In this document: positions 33,236 through 44,190 of the stretch, in pieces
How positions within the stretch are numbered: position 1 is the stretch's first letter
Layout of the letters: each line of letters begins with the position of its first letter
Assembly: GCA_026075535.2 (NCBI GenBank)
Contig: AP026545.1
Location: 7,564,001-7,628,000 of the forward strand
Direction: 5' to 3'
DNA: 64,000 bases
Source of the DNA: Tricholoma matsutake
Lineage: Eukaryota > Basidiomycota > Agaricomycetes > Agaricales > Tricholomataceae
Notes under the pieces: generated by a model
Database searches by the model: none
What the model saw: the letters and a program-made list of their open reading frames with translations, nothing else
Told to the model about the DNA's origin: nothing
Position numbers and translations under genes: made by a program

Positions 33236-35121
33236 GTAACTAGATTTATTAAGTAAATAATAGAATTTAATTAGACTAAAAAATAGTAGTAAAAACTGGT
33301 CAAAACCAGTTTTTTGGGGGGCAACCGAACTGAATAGGACCAGTTGTACCAGTTTTGTTGCAGTCTGTCAAGGGTGGGCAACCATTTGGACCAGTTGTGG
33401 TCCACAGTTGCCCCTCTTGGGAGTCAAAAAACCAGACCGAACTGGACCTTCGAACACTAGATGCATATGGCATGCTCAGTGACTCAGTCCCTTGGAGAGT
33501 AACAGTGATCAGTACAGATGTCTTTTTACACTCAAGTGAATGTGTGCAGCAGGTACATTGTAGATCTGGCTCTGCTGTTACCCCATGCCTTTCATGCTGC
33601 AATCTCCATAACAATAGTTCAATGGGTATTCATCACCGTGTGCTTGATGGCACACCTGAGAAAACCCCTTACCTTACAATTTCTTGCACTGTCACATGCT
33701 ATAGATTCACTTTGTCATAAGGATGAACAGATTGAAAATCTTTGAGGTCAGGCCTTGAACAATGCACACACAATTAGTGTTCAAAATTACCAAATCCAAG
33801 GGTGGAAGCATTTTGCCATGACTATCAGTCAGACTGACATTCCCTGTTTGCATAGCATGATGTCTGTGGCTCTCCATGATGGTGCAGGAGTGTTTGGATT
33901 ATTTGGATGAGTTAATAAAGCAGCTAGACATATCTATTCCCCAAAAGGATAATATTAAGGATACAAGAAGGCTTACTTTGAGAGGGCTTTTCTTATGTGG
34001 AAACTTGGCAGAAGAAGTGCAGCAAATATCACTTACCACACCATTGGCTTACCATTGATTGAATCTGCAAGGTGGCACATCTGTATATCACCCATTACAG
34101 CATCACCAGGATTTCTGGCTACAACTGAGATGGAGTCTAATTTGTGACTCTGCTTTTCACAGCATGGTGATTGTAGACCAGTTGTCTCTGGGGGTGCAGA
34201 GCGAGTTATTGGCATGACCATGCCAATTGACAAGCAAAAGATCCAGCCTCAGCTTTGTTGGGATCTGTATACCAATATGATCCTTGGAGTCTGTTGAGTG
34301 CATGGTGGTTTCTGTTGTCTTTGATTTCATACAATTGCAGGCTGATATACTGTGTTACCATCTTCAACAGGAGATTGTCCATCTTACAACAGAGGTATGG
34401 TTATTTTAGTCTTATAATATATATTTGATTTGACTTTGGAATAGGCTACAGTGATTGCTGTGTGCATACTTACAGATGATCCCAAGGAATACATTGCCCA
34501 GCCTTTTGTCATTTCTGGAACATGCAAGACTGAAGACTATCGAGCACAGCACAGATTGCTTCATCATGCCAGTGACATCTTGATTCATACCCAATGGACT
34601 TCAGGTCATTGATTGTATTGTATTGCTACAGAGGGAGATTCACAATGGCAGCATGCATCAGCACTCCTGACATTGACATGCACCATTGAACCCACATCAC
34701 CCATTTTTGATTGCCTCTTGTCTCTCTGTATCTCAAGTGTGGTGAGAATGATTTGACAATGGATTTCGACTGGAAACATGTTCTTAAGTGCAGAACACGC
34801 TACTTCACCAGCATGGAATCTTAATTCTTGATACTATTGTCAACATTCTAATTCTTCAGAAGCATCTTCTTGTTCATGGACTTGCAGAGTCGAACATATC
34901 TTCTATTTTGGCTCCTAATGAAGATGTCATTCTCATGATCCAGCTATTGAATTCCATCACCCAACCTCCTGAACATGCTGAGCCTGGCAACCATCCAAGC
35001 TCATGTGCAATCCACTGAATTCTATGATTGCTGGGGCAACTTTACCATAATATTCTTGAAGCCTTTCTGGAGACTACACTATCGCTTCATGAACAATTAA
35101 CTTGTCTCAGCACAGTGGCTC

Positions 35122-35910
35122 TAGTGTTTAAAGGTCCAGTCCAGTCTGGTTTTTGACTTCCAAATGGGCAACTGGCAACTGTAACCAGTCTAGGACTGAC
35201 CCAGATATTGGAGGACCACAACTGGACCCTTTAGGACCGGTCCTAATCGGTCCATGGACAGAAAAAAGACTGGTTTGGACTGGTCTTTTGTCATAAAATT
35301 TATTGTGACAAATAACCCATATGTATCTCAACAAATATGACCATTACCTCAGATACATTATATTCATGGATAGAGATTGTAATTCTCTGTAGACTGATTC
35401 AACATTTAAGCAATTCCATCAAGATTTGACTGAGATATGGCCAAAACCAAAAGGACATGCATCCAAGTTGCAGTTTTTAGTTTGTAATTTGTAGTTTGTA
35501 GTCACACTCATTTGGGCTGTTATATGAGTAAAATCACAAAGTAAAGATGATTAGGTGTGTTGTTGTTATTTTTATGATGTCATATAGCTGTACAAAAAAA
35601 ATTATAGCTCAGGTAATAAGCAATGCAATCAAAGTTGTTCTGATACAACAAAATACTCATACAAAAATGTTTTTGGTCATATCTCAACCAATTCTTGACC
35701 ATTTTTGATAATCCAGGGACCAAAAATGAAGTAAATATGTGTGGGAGTAAAGTCCAACATACATTGGGATGAAAGACTGGTCACAACCAGTTTTAACTGG
35801 TTTTTCATTCGTCCTACTATATTTCTAAAAACGAAAGACCAGCAACTGAACTGAAAAAGACTGGTCCATAAATAGACCACTGGTCTGGTCCTAATTGGTC
35901 AAGTTCAGTG
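35122..35910. mobile_element. hAT-like element of the TAGTGTTTGAAGG family, truncated
   Basis: Begins TAGTGTTTAAAGGTCC at 35122 with the family's CAGTCCAGTCTGGTTTTT repeats. Inverted counterparts (GACTGGTCC, CTGGTCTGGTCC) appear near 35860-35895, but the right terminus is lost where a chromovirus LTR fragment starts at 35911. Confidence 0.65.
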
Positions 35911-36089
35911 GTACTCTGTCTCTAAATATAAAACTGTCAACATGCACAATTGTGATAGAAAGGAAAATTAGTAATAAAATAAGGAAAAATCATAGAAAAT
36001 GAAGAATAGAAGGAAACAAGGTGGGGAAAAATATAGGACAAATGTAAAAAATAGGAGAAACATGTGGGGCACCCTCTAGTCCCCTTACA
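35911..36089 (-). repeat. 3' LTR fragment of chromovirus copy C
   Basis: Starts on the minus strand with TGTAAGGGGACTAGAGG at 36089, immediately after the polypurine stretch. It runs 179 bp before being lost at the hAT fragment boundary (35911). Confidence 0.8.
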
Positions 36090-36188
36090 TCACCCCTCTA
36101 AGATGCATTTCCCCGATGCATTTGAAATCACATACAACCAAAGTCAGTGAGTTGAATGCAATGCAGTGCAGCAGTGTGCCATTGGTGG

Positions 36189-37501
36189 TAGTGTTTGAAG
36201 GTCTGGCTCGGTCCGGTTTTTTTCCATTTTGGGATGGAACCGGAACCGTAACTGGTTCAATTACATTCAAAAACTAAATAAAACCAAACTGGACCGCACA
36301 TAGTCGGTTGTGTGCAGTCCAGTTCAGCCCGACTACTGGTTGTAGTCAGTTTGACCACAACCAGTCTTCGACTGACTCGCATCAGTCTAAACTGACATTA
36401 TCTACATAATTATAGTTATACTAATAATATTCTAAAGTAAAATAAAGCCCCTTGCAGGCAGGAGCCTGCAAGCGAGTATGTGGATGATAAATTAAAAAAG
36501 AACTGGGAAAATAGGGTCAGTGAGCACAAAGCAGAAAGATAGAAAAAAAACTCCTACATTGGAGTGAGAGGGAATCCGCAGGCATTGTGCTCATTGTCTG
36601 GTGTTCACGTCTTCATTGGCATTGTTCTGGCATTGGTGATGGCGTTGTCATCTGGCATTATTGCTGGCATCTGGCATTGTTGCTGGCATTGGCGTTGTCA
36701 CTTGCAATCGTTGTCATCTGGTCTTTGTCAGCCATGTCGTCGTCCACTCCCCTCGTCATCCGGCATTGGCACTGTCATCCACCACCCATCTCCTGTCGTT
36801 GTCAGTGGGAATGGGACCCATTATCACCCTGCAAGCAGGGGCTTGCAGCAGTGATGTGGGTGCCATCTTGGCACCATTTTGTGGTTACAATATAGTTAGA
36901 ATCTAAAAAAGAAAAAGAAGATATTAGTTAGTTCAAAGAACAACTTTAAAAAACATTACCTGGGGACCAAACAACAATTGTCGTCATCTGGGCCCAATGT
37001 GGTTTGTTTGCAGGGGACGTGGGAGTAGCGGTGGGCATTGATGAAGCAGTGGTGGTGGAAGGAGGCAGAGTGTTGGTGGCAGGTGGTAGTGTTGATGGAT
37101 GCATTGTTGGTTTGGCAGCCATGGGAATGGTGAACAAGTGGCACCACTTTTTTTGTTTGGGAGTGCAAACGTGACCAATGGTCCATGCACAGCCTCAAGG
37201 TATATAAACCCTTGCTTTTCATGTTTATATTTCTTGGGCATGTCCCAGTATTTTGTTGTTTTAGTTATTACTACATTTGATTATAACTAAACTATATGTA
37301 CTTAGATCCAGTATAGTAGGTAGACCGACCTTGGTTAGAACTGGTTTTAATTGACTTACAATAATTATTCAAATCAATGCAACCATAACCGATGGGATGA
37401 GTAAATGAGGGCAACCACAACTGCAAAACAACCAAACTGCAGTTTGGTTTGGTTTGGTTTCGGTTTTTTTCCAGTTGCATGAACTGGACCTTCAAACACT
37501 A
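36189..37501. mobile_element. hAT-like element of the TAGTGTTTGAAGG family, copy 3
   Basis: Ends TAGTGTTTGAAGG and CCTTCAAACACTA with flanks ATTGGTGG and GTTGGTGG (7 of 8). It sits inside the coding tail of chromovirus C, proving insertion. Interior: two second-type hairpins (36449-36473 and 36828-36850) and a hairpin cassette. No transposase. Confidence 0.88.
36825..36995 (-). repeat. Hairpin cassette, copy 8
   Basis: On the minus strand: hairpin GGGCCCAGATGACGA...TTGTTTGGTCCCC (36962-36995), intron-like 36903-36959 (GTAATG donor, GAACTAAC, CTTTTTTAG), then the hairpin CTGCAAGCCCCTGCTTGCAG (36829-36848). Confidence 0.6.
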
Positions 37502-39779
37502 GTTGGTGGAATTCCTTGACTAACCGAGGGGCATTCACATCGGACTCCTCAAGCCATGAGTTCTCCTCATACCCATAACCCTTTCAGTGTACCAAATACT
37601 GGAGTTTCCCTCGATGCAACCAGCTGTTCAAGATTGACTCAACTTCATACTGGGGTTCTCCCTCAATCACTGTAGGTGGCAGTGGTGGACATGAATGATG
37701 TCCTGGGAAAGGATCTGGGGGAGCTGGAAGGAGTTTCATGACATGGAAGACTGGGTGGAGTCTGGACATGGAGGCTGGGAGGTGCAAACGATAGGCATGT
37801 GTTCCAACACACTTGACAATTGGGAAAGGTCCCAGGAAGTGATGGGCAAGTTTCTTGGACAGACGTGTGGTGGAGATGTCACTGGAGTCAAGATAAACTT
37901 GATCAACAACCTTGTACTGAGGCGCCAGAGAATGGCCTTGATTGTAAAAGTGTGCCATGTCGTCCTTCACCTTTGCCAAGGCTGCCTTTCCCTCCTCCAA
38001 ACTGTCCCTCATGTGTTCCATTAACTCATTCACCATCTAGATGTGTGAGGGGGCTTGGTGGGGTTTGAATCCCATGCATGGATGCCGTCCAGTGTCTAAG
38101 AAGAAAGGGGTTTGTTGAATGGAAATGTGGATGTGGTTGTAGTATCCAAACTTGGCCAAGGGGAGGAGATCATCCCAATTGTCCTGGTGCTCATTGACAA
38201 AGACATGGATGTACTGCTCCAGTTCCTGGTTGACTTGCTTGGTCTGGCCATCAGTTTGTGGGTGATAAGCAGTTGAAGTGAGGAGTTTGATCCCCAGAAG
38301 TCAGTACAGCTCACAAGTGAACTCTGCCACAAACTGAGGGCCATGGTCAGAAAGGAAAGCACCAGGAAGTCCATGTAATTTCCACACATGGTGGAGATAG
38401 AGTTGGGCAGCACCCAGGGCACTGACAGTGGTGTGAGTGGGAATGAAGTGAGCATGTTTCCCTGTGGAATCAACTGTGCACATCACCACATCAAACTCAT
38501 TTGACTCTGGCAACTCCACCACAAAGTCAACACTGACAACATCCCAATGACTCTCTGGGACAGGGAGAGGGTGTAGCTCACCAATGGGTTTGCGACGAGG
38601 AATCTTGGTGCATAAGCAAAGGTCACAAGTATGGCAATACTGACCAATGAGCCATGACATCTGTGGCCACCAATAATTCTGTGAGGTGAGCTCCAAGGTC
38701 TTCCAGCATCCAGGATGACCAGCAATCCATGAGTCGTGGTGTTGGGATATGATGCGCCAACAAAGGTCTGGATCATTGGGGACGTAGATGCAATCCCTGA
38801 AATACAACAAGTGCTTCTTTTCACCCCCTTCTGCCACACAGAGAGGGTAGATCCCTTCCTCAGTTCTTTAACAGCTCAGGCCACAACATCCTCATGTAAA
38901 CCGCTATGGTTTGGGCAACAAATGTTGCATAAGATGTCCCACTCCTCTCCCTGGGGTGTGATGCCTTCCAATGCCCAGATAGTAAACAGGTTTGGCTGCA
39001 ACAACACAATGTCTTGATTGTCATTGTCACCATCCCCATGGTCTGCACATCAGGAGAGGGCATCAGTCTTCCCCATGTTGCAACCCGGACAGTGGTGCAA
39101 GGAGAAGTCGAACCTGGATAGATACAGGGACCAACGAGCTTGACAACGGTTCAACTTCTTGGCCATCATAAAGTACTTGAGATTCTTGTGATCCATCCAA
39201 ATTTCCACCTTGTGTTGGGCACCCTCAAGGAAATGTCGCCACTCCTCGAGTGCATGCATTATGGCCAACATCTCCTTGTCATGGATCTTGTAGTTTCACT
39301 CCACAGCACTAAGGCTTTTGGAATAGAACACAACAGGATGCCACTTCTGGTCCTCTGGAGACTGCTGAGACAACACAGTGCCCATCGCAAAGTCAGAACT
39401 GTCAGCCTCTACACGAAAAGGGCGTGAGTCATCAGCAAAGGTAAGAATGGGAGCAGAAGTGACCATCTCCTTCAGCTTTTCAAATGCCTCCTGTTGTGCA
39501 TTGTCCCACCTCCATGCCTCCTTCCCCATCAAGTCAAACAGTGGTTGTGCATGATGTTAGAAATCCTTGATAAAATGCTGATAGAAATTGATGAAGCCCA
39601 GGAAAGACTGCACCTCTTTCTTGTTCATGGGTGTTGGCCAAGGCATGACCCCATTCACCTTGACAGGATCCATCTCCACCTGACCCTCCAAAATAATCAG
39701 GCTGAGGTACTCAATCTTGGTTTTCTCAAACTCACACTTGTCCTGATGAAGATAGAGTTCGTACTGTCAAAGTCATTCC

Positions 39780-40206
39780 TGTAAGGGGACTAGAGGGTGC
39801 CCCACATGTTTCTCGTATTTTTTTGCATTCATCCTACATTTTTCCCCACCTTGTTTCCTTCTATTCTTCATTTTCTATGATTTTTCCTCATTTTATTACT
39901 AATTTTCCCTTCCTATCACATTTGTACATGTTGACAGTTTTATATTTAGAGGATGGAGCACCCCTTCCAACATTTACCCCTTGGTACAATGTCACTTGGC
40001 AGCCTGGATCAGCCTATCTCTGCCTTTTCTATTTTGAGGTTATTATTTGATTTTTGCAGTTTTCACATATACTGAGCACTGGCAAAGGGGTCCTTAGAGT
40101 TTTCTCTTCGGATTTCCCTTTGCTAGGTGCACCTCCAATCCCTGTACTATGTAGTATAATTTTAACTTTGGATTTCCCTTTGCTAGAGGCTAAGGTTGCC
40201 CTTATA
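39780..40206 (+). repeat. 5' LTR of chromovirus copy D
   Basis: 427 bp from TGTAAGGGGACTAGAGG to GGTTGCCCTTATA. It contains a direct duplication of GGATTTCCCTTTGCTAG (40109-40125 and, as TGGATTTCCC..., 40171-40187) and AGAGTTTTCT at 40097-40106, complementary to the primer region just inside the LTR. Confidence 0.88.
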
Positions 40207-40219
40207 GTAGAAAACTCTC
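40207..40219 (+). promoter_or_regulatory. Primer-binding site of copy D, possibly self-primed
   Basis: GTAGAAAACTCTC immediately follows the LTR. Its AGAAAACTCT pairs with AGAGTTTTCT at 40097-40106, which would then mark the 5' end of the RNA. Self-priming is known for Tf1-type chromoviruses; here it is inferred from complementarity alone. Confidence 0.45.
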
Positions 40220-40371
40220 TCTTAAGGCCCAAAATTGTGAATGCGCTGCCCAATATAGGCAGGTACAGAGTGGACGACACTTCCCAGAGCTCCATAGACT
40301 CCCTACACACCGTTCCCAACAGTCCCACCTTTACTGCGCTGCCATTTTTGCCAAATGTGCCCCCTAGCACT

Positions 40372-41165
40372 ATGGACACATCAGAGCACCTCGACGTGCT
40401 TGAAAGCAATGTTGCCGGAATACATGCGCAAATTGATTCGCTTAAATCTATGATCAAAAACTTTGTCAGAACACTTCAGACTAGCTCCACAACTAATATT
40501 ACCCCCATTGCAACTCCAAGTGCGCCCAACAACGATGCGCTGCCTAATGTGCCCAAGGAGCGTGCCCAGATCAAACTGTCCCCCCCCACCAAATTTAATG
40601 GTGCGCATGTGCAGGGATGTGTGTTCCTTAACTCCTGTGAGTTGTATATCAGTCTCCAGGCACATCAATTTGTCGATGAAGCTGCAAAAATTTATTGGGA
40701 CTTCACATACATGAAATCTGAATGCGCCTATCTCTACATGGACCGTATTCTGCGCCAAACTAAAGAACTCGGTTCTCTACCTTTCTCCACTTGGGGTGAC
40801 TTTCAAGCAGAGTTCATATGCCACTTTTGTCCCCTCAATGAGCGCCACTGAGCAGTGACACAACTCGAGTCATCCTCATACCACCAGGCACATTGATCCA
40901 TGGACAATTATATTGATGAGTTTAAAGACTTGGTGGACATGGCAGGATATAGGACCTCAACTGGGAGATTCAGGACCAGATTGCCCAGATGTTGGAAGGA
41001 TGTCTGGCAGACAATGATATCTATGCTTGGTATGAAGCTGCTTCCCTCTGTGATGAGAACTGACTCACAAATGTGGTGTTCAATGCTGCATTCCAGGCTC
41101 CAACTACCACCCCTACATCCCACATCTTTAATCAAACCCTTCCCCAATGTAACTCCGTTCCCGTT
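40372..41165 (+). pseudogene. Gag of chromovirus copy D
   Basis: ATG at 40372 (MDTSEHLDVLESN). The capsid domain (WDFTYMKSE, FSTWGDFQAEFICHF) is present. A TGA at 40849-40851 replaces the CGA seen in copy A, and a deletion near 40950 removes the GSGLPVVVKF region and shifts frame. The zinc-knuckle part is missing. Confidence 0.82.
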
Positions 41166-42350
41166 GATGATACTCAACCCAGGAAAACCACCAAAACAGC
41201 TGATGAGGCAACCAATGATATTTGCGTGAGTCAGAGGAAGAGTGCGAGACATTCTGAATGTTTGCGTTCCAACCTATGGGAGGACAACTAGTTGGTACTA
41301 GTCATGAAGGTAGTGCTATAGGAGACAAAGGTGCTTGGCATGGTCCAATTGAGTATCGATCAATATTGAGGACAATCGATGAGATTGACGGCAAACAATG
41401 TTTATTGTCGATGGTCGATGTGTGAACTCTGGGGACATTTCAATAGGTCAATGGTATACAAAGGCTATAGCCAATGGCTATGAAGTGTTGGGATGGTTAC
41501 TAGTGCTAACAATGATGGAGTCAAAAGAGGATCAAGGACGAGGATGATGACAGAGGTTTCTTTGTTGATTGAGAAAACTCGTAGAAGCTTCGATTGTTTA
41601 GAGGATAGGTCTGATTCTTAGAACTTTTAATATGAGACAATAGGTGAAGATGATTTCTTTCATTTCCCAGTAGATACTACAGAGTTTTATATGTTTTAAA
41701 AGAAACTTCCTCAAATGGTATAAGAAATATGTGTAGAACATGAGGCAAAAGATATGAGTTAAGGCACAAGGCCAAAAAGGAGACTGGAATCCGAAAGAGA
41801 TGTATCATATGATGAAGGAGTAATAAAGGGAAAGAACTAAAAAGAGACTGTCCTTTGTGTATAAACCACGCTAAGTCTCGCAATAATCCATCCAGCGGGT
41901 TCTGTACATGATAGGGACTTGGAATGAGGCTGACCTATTATCAGCAGGTTTGAGCACGAGTTGGAGTACTCCCTGGTGCATGGTATTCCACCATTTAGAT
42001 AATAAAGGCGGTGCCCGATGTCGCTCGTAGTCTCTCGATATCGATCAATAACACTCGATGATGGTCAACAATGGTCAATGATGTTTGATCCCAGTTGTGG
42101 TTTGTTTGACGTTGATCAGGGATGTTCAATGGTCATTTAGAGGGATCTTAGGGGCTTTCAACATAGTCCTAAGGTTGTGCAATGTGGTTTCTCGGTACGA
42201 TCAATGTCGCTGGTGATGTTTCAACATGGTTGATATGATATCGTGATCGATAGACTGGGTCGCGCTGCATCTGGGACCTCATAGGAGTTAGCCGATGTGA
42301 TTAGAATGTGGTTAGAATGGTGTATCGGCCTTTGAGCCGAGGAGACAACC
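41166..42350. other. AT-rich region, probably LTR of gypsy family E
   Basis: No gene seen. It is rich in GATGGTCGATG/TCGATCAAT words. Its right edge, read on the minus strand, is ATTTCAGTAAGGGGGAGAATGATAGG, which looks like a polypurine tract followed by an LTR start near 42350, so the 3' LTR of element E probably occupies much of this stretch. The far LTR end was not located. Confidence 0.35.
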
Positions 42351-42503
42351 TATCATTCTCCCCCTTACTGAAATTCTGACCATCCTGGTCAGTCGAGCCG
42401 AAATAACTGGGTCATGTGACATTGTTGATTGTTGATTTAAGGTGCGTCGTGGTTCAAACTTTTCTCTTTCCATTCAATCTCTTCCATTAACTTCCTCGAC
42501 AAA

Positions 42504-43863
42504 ATGTCCATCCTCACTGAACTCGCTGTTCCCATCCTCGATCATGCAAAATTGATGCCTGAGGCTGGCAAGGCCAAAGAGTTAGACTTCAAAATCTGGG
42601 GTCAAAGTTTTTGTGAGAAAATGGTGTGTTTTTCCTTTTTCTTTGTTTATCTGCTTCCTAACCTCATTTGATAGGCTGAATACGACGACCTGATCAGGTC
42701 ATTTGATGAGACATGCAACGAACATGTGCAGGCAATGTTGGACAAGGCAATTGGCCTCTTTGCACCTTTTGCTTGCAAGAATTGGGTTTTGTGGGGTGGG
42801 AAGTATCTTTTTGAGGAGTATTTGAGGAAGGTTGAGGAAGAGAGGAAGGTCGAGGAGGAGAGGGAGGCTCGGCAGGTGGCTGTTGAGGCCAAAGCGAAAA
42901 GGATTGAGGAACAATGAGACATGCTGGTCGAGGCACGTTGAACATTCTTGGCTGAAGTTCAGGCCAAAACCATTTCGAAGGATGATTTTCACAATTGGAC
43001 CACTGCACTTGAGCTCATGCGCCTCTTGATCGATCAGGACAAAGCCGCGGATGAAGAAGAACCTCTGGTCGACGACCAGTAGGTCATCAAGCAAATTGTC
43101 GAGAAGAGGAAGGCGGACAAGATGGACAAGGAGGAGGAAGGTGAGGACGAGCTGGATGAAGAGCCTGTGGTTGCAAAGCAGATGCGGCTAGAGGAAGGTG
43201 AGCTGATCACCTTCCGTGGGCCAGTAAGTCCTCGTTTTCTTTTGACTTCATTCAGACTAATCAGGTTTTTGATTTTGATTTAGTGTGATTGTTGCGCAGG
43301 GCTGAGGATGTCTCCAGAATGCGTTGTTGAGGAGGGCACCCCAAAGTGCAAACAATGCACTCAAGGCCTTCAGGGGTGTTACTGGGAGGGAGTATCAAGG
43401 TGAGGACTCCGTCGAGGCAAGTCGAGGAAAATGGTGAGCTCCAAGTGAGCTACAAAGGGTACTGCGGAGTCAACAGAGGTGTCAACTCCAAGACATAGTA
43501 AGTGAAATTGCTTGTTAACAATTATGATTGCTAAATATGTATGATTGCTTAGCAGTATGCATTCAGGCCATCCAGCCCATCCAAAATGCAGAGGCCAGGC
43601 CCTCAAAAGTTGATGAGCACCCAAAACGAATGGTGAAGGCGAAGACTAAGTTGGCTGAGAAGGAGAAGGGGAAGGGAAAGGCGAGAGAACAAGAGGTCAA
43701 ACCTGAGGTCACAGGTGTGGTCAAGGAGGAGATGACAGCGTCAGATGCAGCACGACTCCATCGTTGATATCTTGTGGAAGTGCTGGTGCAAAAGAAGCTG
43801 GAGGTTGAGGTTTTGATGGAAGAAATCGAGGTGTTGGAGAGGAAGTGGGAGGAATCCCAGTAG
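42504..43863 (+). pseudogene. Coiled-coil, Cys-cluster gene antisense to gypsy E
   Basis: Plus-strand spliced gene starting MSILTELAVPILDHAKL. An intron (about 42624-42673, GTGTGT...GATAG) precedes AEYDDLIRSFDETC and a long Glu/Lys-rich coiled coil. Another intron after FRGP (GTAAGT at about 43224) leads to a Cys cluster ECVVEEGTPKCKQC...GCYW, and the last exon is again a coiled coil ending at 43863. In-frame TGA and TAG codons (for example 42915, 42939 and 43080) fit C-to-T decay. Cys clusters of this C-x2-C type with a coiled coil occur in many agaricomycete genes of unknown function. It lies between the pol of element E and its presumed 3' LTR. Confidence 0.55.
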
Positions 43864-44190
43864 CCATTTGTTCTATTGTTTTAATTTTATCATTTTTGTT
43901 GTGTCTGAGTGAGATACATTTGAAATGAGAAAGATCATGTATGATCGAGGCCAGAAAATGTAAGATATATGCAAAAAAAACATAGGAGAGAAAAAGAAAA
44001 AGAAAGAAAGACAGATGATTGATCAAAATGAGACATAGGGGAAAGGCTCAGAACTCCTTCATAGCCGAAAAACCCTGTCAAGCTTGTGCAAACACATTTT
44101 GAACAATATCGTGACTTGTAATAGTACACTGTTATAAGATCGAGATTTTGTTTCAATATCGCAAGTAGAAAAAAAGAAAAGAAAAATGGT

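Larger units (their letters stand above)
31940..33459. mobile_element. hAT-like element of the TAGTGTTTGAAGG family, copy 2
   Basis: Ends TAGTGTTTGAAGGTCCGGTCC and (inverted) GGACCTTCGAACACTA, flanked by AATGCATA and GATGCATA (7 of 8 matching). It splits the P-like relic between AMH and AYG codons. It contains two hairpin cassettes and a perfect MITE (32172-32410). No transposase. Confidence 0.82.
31850..35121 (+). pseudogene. Second, older P-like transposase relic
   Basis: Plus-strand blocks line up in order with the transposase at 17900-22966. CPGYQLLAPASQP and ESYPFAMH (to 31939) match its SPYEAYPFMLH region. After the hAT insertion come SDSVPWRV; ALHDGAGVFGLFG and YSPKG (about 33870-33945); CWDLYTNMILGVC (near 34260); ATEGDSQWQHASALLTL (near 34630); MDFDWKHVLK (34760); LLHQHGILILDT (34800); and LETTLSLHEQLTCLSTVAL (35070-35120). 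Frames shift between blocks, and several TGA codons sit where Arg is expected. The relic is cut at 31940 and at 35122 by TAGTGTTT-family elements. Confidence 0.65.
35911..39779 (-). mobile_element. Chromovirus copy C, interrupted and truncated
   Basis: Minus-strand relative of copy A running from mid reverse transcriptase (39779) through RNase H, integrase, chromodomain, a short C-terminal tail, a polypurine stretch (TTAGAGGGGTGA, 36090-36101) and the start of a 3' LTR (35911-36089). A hAT-like element (36189-37501) splits the tail. The 5' half is cut off where copy D was inserted at 39780 in the opposite direction. Confidence 0.85.
36102..39779 (-). pseudogene. RT (C-terminal part)-RNase H-integrase-chromodomain of copy C
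   Basis: Same domain order as copy A: RT thumb with GQVEMDPVKVN, RNase H ([20 protein letters not shown]), integrase core (VSVDFVVELPES, LSDHGPQF, QTKQVNQELEQ-like end) and chromodomain (YEVESILNSW, QYLVH). Here the integrase Glu region reads Q-T-K where A has Q-T-E, so the active-site Glu is lost. Many stops and CpG losses separate the pieces. The tail VKEFHQWHTAALHCI continues past the hAT insertion at 36189-37501. Confidence 0.8.
39780..41165 (+). mobile_element. Chromovirus copy D (plus strand), 3'-truncated
   Basis: Inserted head-on into copy C at 39780. It keeps the full 5' LTR (39780-40206), primer region and most of gag, then stops matching near 41165. The gag frame is broken by a TGA where copy A has CGA, and by a short deletion. 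Confidence 0.85.
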
